In this document: positions 6,678 through 10,810 of the stretch, piece by piece
Numbering within the stretch: position 1 is the stretch's first letter
Layout of the letters: every line of letters begins with the position of its first letter
Notes under the pieces: generated by a model
The model's input: only the letters and a program-made list of their open reading frames with translations
What the model was told of the DNA's origin: nothing
The model's database searches: none
NCBI GenBank assembly: GCA_050117725.1
Contig: JASFME010000041.1
Span: forward strand, 1-12,665
Direction of reading: 5' to 3'
Length of the DNA stretch: 12,665 nt
Source: JASFJH01 sp050117725
GTDB lineage: Bacteria; Pseudomonadota; Gammaproteobacteria; AKS1
Program-made: the position numbers and the translations under genes

Positions 6678-7530
6678 CGCTGGCACTCCATTCACGACGG
6701 TTGATGGCATAACCGGTAATCTTGCCTCTGAACGGCAACAGCAGCATGCCCGGGAACCATGACACCTGTTTCGGATCACGGTGCTTGTGGATACCGATGG
6801 TCATGCCCACATGCCCGGCACGAGGCTGATCCCGGTACGTACCGAACAGGCGATCCCACCATGGCAGATTGAAACCGAAGTTGCTGTTCGCCTCATCGTC
6901 CTCGACCGAGTGGTGCACCCGGTGCATGTCCGGCGTGACTACGACCCAGCGCAGTACCCTGTCCAGTCCCAGGGGTAAGCGTACATTGCCATGGTTGAAC
7001 ATCGCAGTCGCATTCAACACGACTTCAAAAATAACCACTGCAACCACCGGTGGGCCCAGCACCACGATTGTGGCGAACTTGATCAGCATGGACAGCAGGA
7101 TCTCAATCGGATGAAACCGCGCCCCGGTGGTTACGTCGAAATCCAGATCCGCGTGGTGCATGCGGTGCAGCCGCCACAAGACCGGCACGGCATGCACCAT
7201 GACGTGCTGCAAGTAGATGATGAAGTCCATGATCACTACCGACGCCACTACTGCCAGCCAGAACGGCACCTCAAGGTAGTTGAACGCACCCCATCCCTGC
7301 TCGGCGGCAAACACCGTCATGCCCACAGCCGCGGCGGGAAACACGACTCGCAGCAGGAAACTGTTGAAGAACACGATACCGAGGTTATTCACCCAGCGGA
7401 CGAACTTGGACACGGTCAAAACCCGCCGTGGCGCCAGTATCTCCCATAGCGCCATCAGCGCCAGCATACCGAAGAAGAAACCCATGCGGATCACCTTCTC
7501 GTTGCTCATTACAAACTCGTTGATATCCAT
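6667..7530 (-). CDS. Sterol desaturase / fatty acid hydroxylase superfamily protein
   Basis: A 287-residue integral membrane protein of the di-iron hydroxylase family. Hydrophobic segments lie near residues 15-33, 50-75, 88-107 and 145-173. The eight-histidine cluster is present as HVMVH (109-113), HRMHH (122-126), H140, H180 and HRVHH (203-207), so the di-iron site looks intact. Family members hydroxylate or desaturate lipids, sterols or carotenoids, or cleave alkylglycerol ethers. The ATG at 7530 follows GGAG at about 6-7 bases. It is the first gene of the block, reading away from the divergent ArsR-rhodanese gene. In an arsenosugar locus it might oxidise a lipid moiety or the sugar aglycone, which would fit an arsenolipid end product; this is inference, since no substrate residue can be read from the sequence. 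Confidence 0.9.
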   Translation of the reverse strand: MDINEFVMSNEKVIRMGFFFGMLALMALWEILAPRRVLTVSKFVRWVNNLGIVFFNSFLLRVVFPAAAVGMTVFAAEQGWGAFNYLEVPFWLAVVASVVIMDFIIYLQHVMVHAVPVLWRLHRMHHADLDFDVTTGARFHPIEILLSMLIKFATIVVLGPPVVAVVIFEVVLNATAMFNHGNVRLPLGLDRVLRWVVVTPDMHRVHHSVEDDEANSNFGFNLPWWDRLFGTYRDQPRAGHVGMTIGIHKHRDPKQVSWFPGMLLLPFRGKITGYAINRREWSASDEK

Positions 7531-7564
7531 GCCCTGCTCCCGTGTCGGGTATAACCTTGTGCCA

Positions 7565-7592
7565 TTGCTGTACGAAGCATGCGTGCTATACT
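7565..7592 (+). promoter_or_regulatory. Candidate sigma-70 promoter of the ArsR-rhodanese gene (extended -10)
   Basis: TTGCTG, a 16-base spacer and TATACT, with TG one base before the -10 box (TGCTATACT), an extended -10 arrangement. It predicts transcription from about 7599, giving a 50-base leader before the ATG at 7651 with the palindromic operator candidate inside it. The opposite-strand promoter for the nine-gene block must also lie in this 120-base gap, but I see no clean -35/-10 pair for it. Confidence 0.5.
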
Positions 7593-7610
7593 GAAATTTA
7601 TATAATCAAG

Positions 7611-7632
7611 TATTCAAGTGACTTATTGAATA
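7611..7632. promoter_or_regulatory. Candidate ArsR-family operator
   Basis: A 22-base inverted repeat, TATTCAA-N8-TTGAATA, with perfect 7-base arms; its core also contains AAGT-G-ACTT. ATTCAA..TTGAAT-type AT-rich palindromes are usual for ArsR/SmtB-type repressors. It sits between the two divergent transcription units, about 12-33 bases downstream of the predicted + strand start, where a bound repressor would block transcription. A related half site (ATCAAGT) lies just before it at 7605-7611. Confidence 0.6.
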
Positions 7633-7650
7633 TAAAACTGGTGCAGAAAT

Positions 7651-8340
7651 ATGTCAAGCAAGGGTTTCAAACACGATTTATTTGTACAGTTTGCGCGCGT
7701 CGGTAAAGCATTGAGCAATGCTAATCGACTGGAATTACTGGAGTTTCTCGCGCAACGTGAACATAGTGTAGAGGAACTGGCAAAGGTTTCGGGGTTGAGT
7801 ACGGCGAATGCGTCGCAGCATTTGCAGCAATTAAGGCAGGCTGGCCTGGTATTATCGCGAAAATCCGGCTTGAAGGTCTATTACCGGCTCAGCGGTGACG
7901 ACGTGATTGAACTGCTCGACGCAGTGCGTAGCGTGGCGCAGCGCCACCTTGCCGATGTTGAGCGCCTCATCAACACGTACCTGGACGTAAAAGACAACCT
8001 GGAGCCCATACCACGGCGGGAATTGCTGCAACGCGTCAATGACGGGCTGGTAACGGTCATAGATGTCCGCCCACAGGAAGAATACGAAGCCGGCCATGTA
8101 CCGGGGGCCGTGAATATCCCCCCTTCTGAGCTGGAAGCACACCTGGATGATTTCGATCCGGGACAGGAAATTGTTGCCTATTGCCGGGGACCGCACTGTA
8201 TTCTCGCTTTTGAGGCCGTTGAAACCTTGCGCAGTCAGGGACTCAAGGCCAGGCGCCTGCAGGACGGCTTTCCCGAATGGAAAACCGACGGCCTGCCAGT
8301 GGAATCGGCATCCAACGATGCCGCGACCTCCTCACAATAA
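7651..8340 (+). CDS. ArsR-type transcriptional repressor fused to a rhodanese domain
   Basis: A 229-residue cytosolic regulator. Residues ~10-95 are an ArsR/SmtB winged helix: LSNANRLELLEFL (21-33), recognition helix region LSTANASQHLQQLRQAGLV (49-67) and the wing RKSGLKVYYRL (70-80). Residues ~123-216 are a rhodanese: VIDVRPQEEYEAGHVPGAVNIP, active loop YCRGPHC with Cys178 and Cys183, and QDGFPEW. The classical ArsR arsenite site (ELCVCDL-type) is absent, so the signal may be sensed through the rhodanese cysteines, as persulfide, sulfane sulfur or a thiol-reactive arsenical (inference). The ATG at 7651 has only a weak ribosome binding site (GGTG at 8-9 bases). It is divergent from the arsenosugar block and probably represses it and itself through the palindrome at 7611-7632. 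Its last codon and TAA lie inside a duplicated tRNA-terminator segment. Confidence 0.93.
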   Translation: MSSKGFKHDLFVQFARVGKALSNANRLELLEFLAQREHSVEELAKVSGLSTANASQHLQQLRQAGLVLSRKSGLKVYYRLSGDDVIELLDAVRSVAQRHLADVERLINTYLDVKDNLEPIPRRELLQRVNDGLVTVIDVRPQEEYEAGHVPGAVNIPPSELEAHLDDFDPGQEIVAYCRGPHCILAFEAVETLRSQGLKARRLQDGFPEWKTDGLPVESASNDAATSSQ

Positions 8341-8376
8341 AAAAGCCCAACCCCGCCAAGGGTTGAGCTTTTCAAT
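8341..8376 (-). terminator. Intrinsic terminator, copy 1 (usable from both sides)
   Basis: On the - strand, GCTCAACCC-loop-GGGTTGGGC pairs fully with one G-U wobble and is followed by six T. On the + strand the same stem has one C-A mismatch and ends in four T, so it can also stop the ArsR-rhodanese transcript, whose TAA precedes it directly. It is a near copy of the tRNA terminator 153 bases away and was probably duplicated with it. Confidence 0.75.
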
Positions 8377-8377
8377 T

Positions 8378-8441
8378 TGGCAGCGGGGGCAGGATTGCTC
8401 CGGTGACCTTCGGCCCTTATATGACGGCCGAGCCCGACGAG
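8378..8441 (-). pseudogene. Degenerate second copy of tRNA-fMet (3' part)
   Basis: Read on the - strand, this segment keeps CTCGTCGGGCTC (anticodon stem region), CCGAAGGTC, and the 3' end AATCCTGCCCCCGCTGCCA, which differs from the intact tRNA-fMet 3' end at two positions. Eleven extra bases interrupt the anticodon loop and the matching 5' acceptor strand is missing, so it cannot fold as a tRNA. Flanking sequence on the 3' side, including the terminator, is also copied with an offset of exactly 153 bases. It is best read as a decayed tandem duplicate; bases 8442-8486 hold no recognisable feature. Confidence 0.65.
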
Positions 8442-8492
8442 TGCGCAGCGCGTCGAGCGCATAACCCGAAGAGTGTCCGGGTGGACACAATA

Positions 8493-8526
8493 AAAAAGCC
8501 CAACCCATCAAAGGGTTGAGCTTTTC
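8493..8526 (-). terminator. Intrinsic terminator of tRNA-fMet, copy 2
   Basis: On the - strand AAAAGCTCAACCC, a six-base loop and GGGTTGGGC form a GC-containing stem with one G-U pair, followed by a run of six T. It starts 5 bases after the tRNA CCA end, as expected for a single-gene tRNA unit. Confidence 0.85.
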
Positions 8527-8530
8527 AATT

Positions 8531-8607
<77 letters not shown>

Positions 8608-8621
8608 ATCGGCGAGGCAGG

Positions 8622-8650
8622 AGTCTACTGGCTTGGGCTGTTCTTTTCAA
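8622..8650 (-). promoter_or_regulatory. Sigma-70 promoter of tRNA-fMet
   Basis: On the - strand TTGAAA, a 17-base spacer and TAGACT, followed by a GC-rich discriminator (CCTGCCTCGCC) ending at the tRNA 5' end. A GC-rich discriminator is typical of stable-RNA promoters under stringent control. The -10 box ends 14 bases before the mature tRNA. Confidence 0.75.
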
Positions 8651-8665
8651 GTAGGTGGCGGACAT

Positions 8666-8698
8666 AAAAAAACCGGGTACCTCTCGGCACCCGGTTTT
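8666..8698 (-). terminator. Intrinsic terminator of the DsrE-like lipoprotein gene
   Basis: On the - strand AAAACCGGGT and ACCCGGTTTT form a 10-base stem around a 10-base loop, followed by a T run. It starts 25 bases after the lipoprotein stop codon. It separates that gene from the tRNA promoter. Confidence 0.88.
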
Positions 8699-8723
8699 CT
8701 TGTCCTGATGGACAGGTTACAGC

Positions 8724-9191
8724 TTACGGCTTGACGTAAACATAACCCTGGTGCTGGAGTTCAGCGACTTCGGCAACACCTGACGGGATGATTTCCGCGT
8801 TCAGGTTGATCTTGTCCTTCGGAATCTTCTTGCCGCGGACAGTGTTGGCGCACAGACGGAATTTCACGCCACGGTTAGCCAGGGCCTGAATCTGGTCACC
8901 GAAAGTGTGACCCTTCTTGTCAGCCTTGCCGTCAACCAGAATGAAGCCACCAGAGCTATGGAACACCATAATAGCGTCAAGGTTTTCATCACCGAGTGCG
9001 TTCAGGTGGTTCTTCATGTTACGCAGGCCACGGTAACCCCAGTTCAGGTCATTCATGTGGTAAACAACCTTCTGAGTCTTATAGCCGTTCTTGGCTTTCT
9101 TACGATCGTCAGTCGCGGCACAGCCGGTCAATGCAACGCCCAGCGCAGCAACTGCAGCCAGTTTCAGGCCTGTTTTCATGGTCTTAGTCAT
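8724..9191 (-). CDS. DsrE-like lipoprotein (COG1416 type)
   Basis: A 155-residue exported protein. It has a lipoprotein signal: basic MTKTMKTGLK, hydrophobic LAAVAALGVA, and lipobox LTGC with Cys24 as the lipidated residue. Position +2 is Ala, which suggests outer-membrane sorting by E. coli rules. The mature part (residues ~38-155) resembles the DsrE/COG1416 fold: KVVYHMNDLNWGYRGLRNMKNHLNAL, AIMVFHSSGGFILV, and KFRLCANTVRGKKI with the single mature-domain Cys114, the usual conserved cysteine of this group. The start at 9191 has AGGAG at 9 bases. It is preceded by a sigma-54 promoter and the NtrC-type regulator gene and followed by its own terminator. Its job is unknown; a periplasmic sulfur- or thiol-related carrier or sensor is an inference from the fold. 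Confidence 0.9.
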   Translation of the reverse strand: MTKTMKTGLKLAAVAALGVALTGCAATDDRKKAKNGYKTQKVVYHMNDLNWGYRGLRNMKNHLNALGDENLDAIMVFHSSGGFILVDGKADKKGHTFGDQIQALANRGVKFRLCANTVRGKKIPKDKINLNAEIIPSGVAEVAELQHQGYVYVKP

Positions 9192-9218
9192 GTTTTACTT
9201 CTCCTCTTCTTCCCTTTA

Positions 9219-9232
9219 CAACAATATTGTTG
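9219..9232. repeat. Perfect 14-bp palindrome in the lipoprotein leader
   Basis: CAACAATATTGTTG lies between the predicted sigma-54 start and the ribosome binding site of the lipoprotein gene. It may be a protein-binding site or a weak RNA structure; nothing else identifies it. Confidence 0.55.
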
Positions 9233-9248
9233 GTTTGCGGGTGTTAAC

Positions 9249-9264
9249 GCTCTATATATAGAGC
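9249..9264. repeat. Perfect 16-bp palindrome overlapping the -12 element and start site
   Basis: GCTCTATATATAGAGC overlaps the GC of the sigma-54 -12 box and spans the predicted transcription start (about 9251). This is where a repressor could block the promoter, or it may simply be the easily melted start region. Confidence 0.6.
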
Positions 9265-9277
9265 AAATGCCGTTCCA
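9262..9277 (-). promoter_or_regulatory. Sigma-54 (-24/-12) promoter of the DsrE-like lipoprotein gene
   Basis: On the - strand TGGAACGGCATTTGCT has GG and GC separated by exactly 10 bases and matches the consensus TGGCACG-N4-TTGCW at all but one fixed position. It places transcription start near 9251, about 60 bases before the ATG. The neighbouring NtrC-type regulator, which carries the GAFTGA sigma-54 contact motif, makes this a convincing target promoter. Confidence 0.85.
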
Positions 9278-9307
9278 TATTTCGGAATGACAATACTTAT
9301 ACTTTAT

Positions 9308-9320
9308 AATCAATATGTTA
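9308..9320 (+). promoter_or_regulatory. IHF-binding site candidate
   Basis: AATCAATATGTTA matches the IHF consensus WATCAANNNNTTR at every defined position. It is centred about 63 bases upstream of the predicted sigma-54 start, between promoter and enhancer-like repeats, where IHF bends DNA to bring the activator to the polymerase. Confidence 0.68.
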
Positions 9321-9377
9321 CAGTGTTTTTTTAATGCCTGTAATCACTATATTTACAACACGGGAGACGTGGAACGA

Positions 9378-9401
9378 TGCATTATGCAATGCATTTTGCA
9401 T
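9378..9401. promoter_or_regulatory. Tandem palindromic repeats, candidate enhancer (UAS) for the NtrC-type regulator
   Basis: Two 11-base units, TGCATTATGCA (9378-9388) and TGCATTTTGCA (9390-9400), differ at one base and are spaced 12 bases start to start. The second half can also be read as ATGCAA-N6-TTGCAT. They lie about 127-150 bases upstream of the sigma-54 start, the usual distance for activator binding, and 24 bases after the regulator's stop codon. Confidence 0.6.
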
Positions 9402-9424
9402 GCCCTGTTGTGGATTACACCTCT

Positions 9425-10810
9425 CTACTCCTCACCTTGCATGCGTTTTAGTTTTCGCCACAGCGTAGTCTTGTCGATGCCCAGGATCTGCGCGGCGCGG
9501 CTCTTTTTACCGTTAGATTTAACCAGTACGTAGTTTATGTAGTTTTGTTCCAGCTCATCAAGTGTCACCAGGCGGCTGTCATCAAACAAGCTGTTAGACG
9601 GCACCATGGCCGTACTGGCGACGGGTTCGCTCCAGTTCAGTGTCGGGCCGTCAGCGAGGATCACGCAACGCTCGACGGTATTACGCAGTTCGCGGATATT
9701 GCCGGGCCAGGCTGCATCGCACAGACGGCGCATCGAGGCCGGGTCAAAGCCGTTTACTCTGCGCTTGTAGCGCGTGGCAAATTCCTCGACGAAGTGCTCG
9801 ACAAGCGACGGGATATCTTCCCGACGTTCATCCAGTGACGGCACCCGGATATTCAGGACATTCAGGCGATGATAGAAGTCATGGCGGAAGCTGCCCTCGC
9901 TGACCATACCCTCGAGATTCCGATTGGTAGCCACGACAATGCGCAAATCAATAGGCGTTGCGCTGGTACCCCCGACGCGTGTAACCCGCTGATCCTCGAT
10001 GGCGCGCATCAGTTTCATCTGCATTGCGTCAGAGATGTTACATATCTCATCGAAAAACAGTGTGCCGCCACTGGCCTCCTCCATAAGTCCGCGCTTGCGT
10101 TGCGTGGCACCGGTAAAAGCGCCTTTCTCGTGCCCGAACAGTTCACTTTCCAGCAAGGTTTCGGTCAGCGCGCCACAATCAATCACGACAAAAGGTGCCT
10201 CGCTACGCGGGCTGAAATCATGCAAGGCATGGGCAACCAGTTCCTTACCTGTACCGGAGTCGCCGGTAATAATGACGTTACAACTGACCTCGGAGACCTT
10301 TTCAATGGTATTGAACAGGGTACGCATGGCCGGACTGTCACCAATCATGCCGAAGCGGTTGCCTGAACGACGCAAACGTTTTTTCAGTAACTGGTTTTCT
10401 TTTTTCAGTTTTTGCGACTGGATGCTGCGATCAAGAATGAGTTTGAATTCTTCAAAATCGAACGGCTTCTTGATGAAATCAGCAGCGCCACGCTTCATTG
10501 CCTCGACAGCGTTCTCCACCGACGAATGCCCGGTCATAACCAGGACCGGGACTTCCGGGTCAATAGAACGCAATTCAGTCAACAATTCAAAGCCGTTCAT
10601 ATTGGGCATGCGCAGGTCAGTGACCACGGCATCCGCACCATGTTTGGCAAAAGCTTCCAGGCATTCACGCGGTGATTGAAACACCTGGCAATCATAGCCG
10701 GCACTTGAACATTGCCGCTGCATCACACGACAGGTCACTGCATCATCATCGACAAACAATATGCGCATATTGCCTGACGGTTGTTGTGATTCAAGGTTAG
10801 TTGCTTGCAA
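9425..10810 (-). CDS. NtrC-family sigma-54-dependent response regulator
   Basis: A 461-residue regulator with three domains. Receiver (15-130): acidic DDD at 21-23, phosphoacceptor Asp65 in VVTDLRMP, Thr93 and Lys115 (KKPF). AAA+ domain (~155-385): Walker A GDSGTGKE (183-190), sigma-54 contact loop GAFTGA (230-235), Walker B GTLFFDE (249-255), and WPGNIREL. Fis-type HTH at ~418-458 (DELEQNYINYVLV, then RAAQILGIDKTTLWRKLKRM). The frame starts with TTG at 10810, which has GGGAG 7 bases upstream and overlaps the kinase gene by 14 bases; the ATG at 10768, giving MRILFVDDD, is an alternative with only a weak AGG. It is the partner of the adjacent kinase and probably activates the lipoprotein promoter downstream. 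The signal cannot be read from it. Confidence 0.96.
   Translation of the reverse strand: MQATNLESQQPSGNMRILFVDDDAVTCRVMQRQCSSAGYDCQVFQSPRECLEAFAKHGADAVVTDLRMPNMNGFELLTELRSIDPEVPVLVMTGHSSVENAVEAMKRGAADFIKKPFDFEEFKLILDRSIQSQKLKKENQLLKKRLRRSGNRFGMIGDSPAMRTLFNTIEKVSEVSCNVIITGDSGTGKELVAHALHDFSPRSEAPFVVIDCGALTETLLESELFGHEKGAFTGATQRKRGLMEEASGGTLFFDEICNISDAMQMKLMRAIEDQRVTRVGGTSATPIDLRIVVATNRNLEGMVSEGSFRHDFYHRLNVLNIRVPSLDERREDIPSLVEHFVEEFATRYKRRVNGFDPASMRRLCDAAWPGNIRELRNTVERCVILADGPTLNWSEPVASTAMVPSNSLFDDSRLVTLDELEQNYINYVLVKSNGKKSRAAQILGIDKTTLWRKLKRMQGEE

Noticed and set aside
6678..6779. N-terminal extension of the TVP38-rhodanese protein up to 6779
   Set aside because: The extra residues (RACCCCRSEAR and similar) lie inside the upstream hydroxylase gene and do not look like protein; ATG at 6677 has GGAG at 8 bases and is followed at once by the first membrane helix.
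8378..8460. A second functional tRNA gene
   Set aside because: The 3' half is clearly tRNA-like, but there is no matching 5' acceptor strand, and the anticodon loop is interrupted by extra bases.
9999..10679. 226-residue open frame on the + strand opposite the response regulator
   Set aside because: The opposite frame encodes an intact NtrC-type regulator; this one is a low-complexity Ser/Arg-rich shadow.
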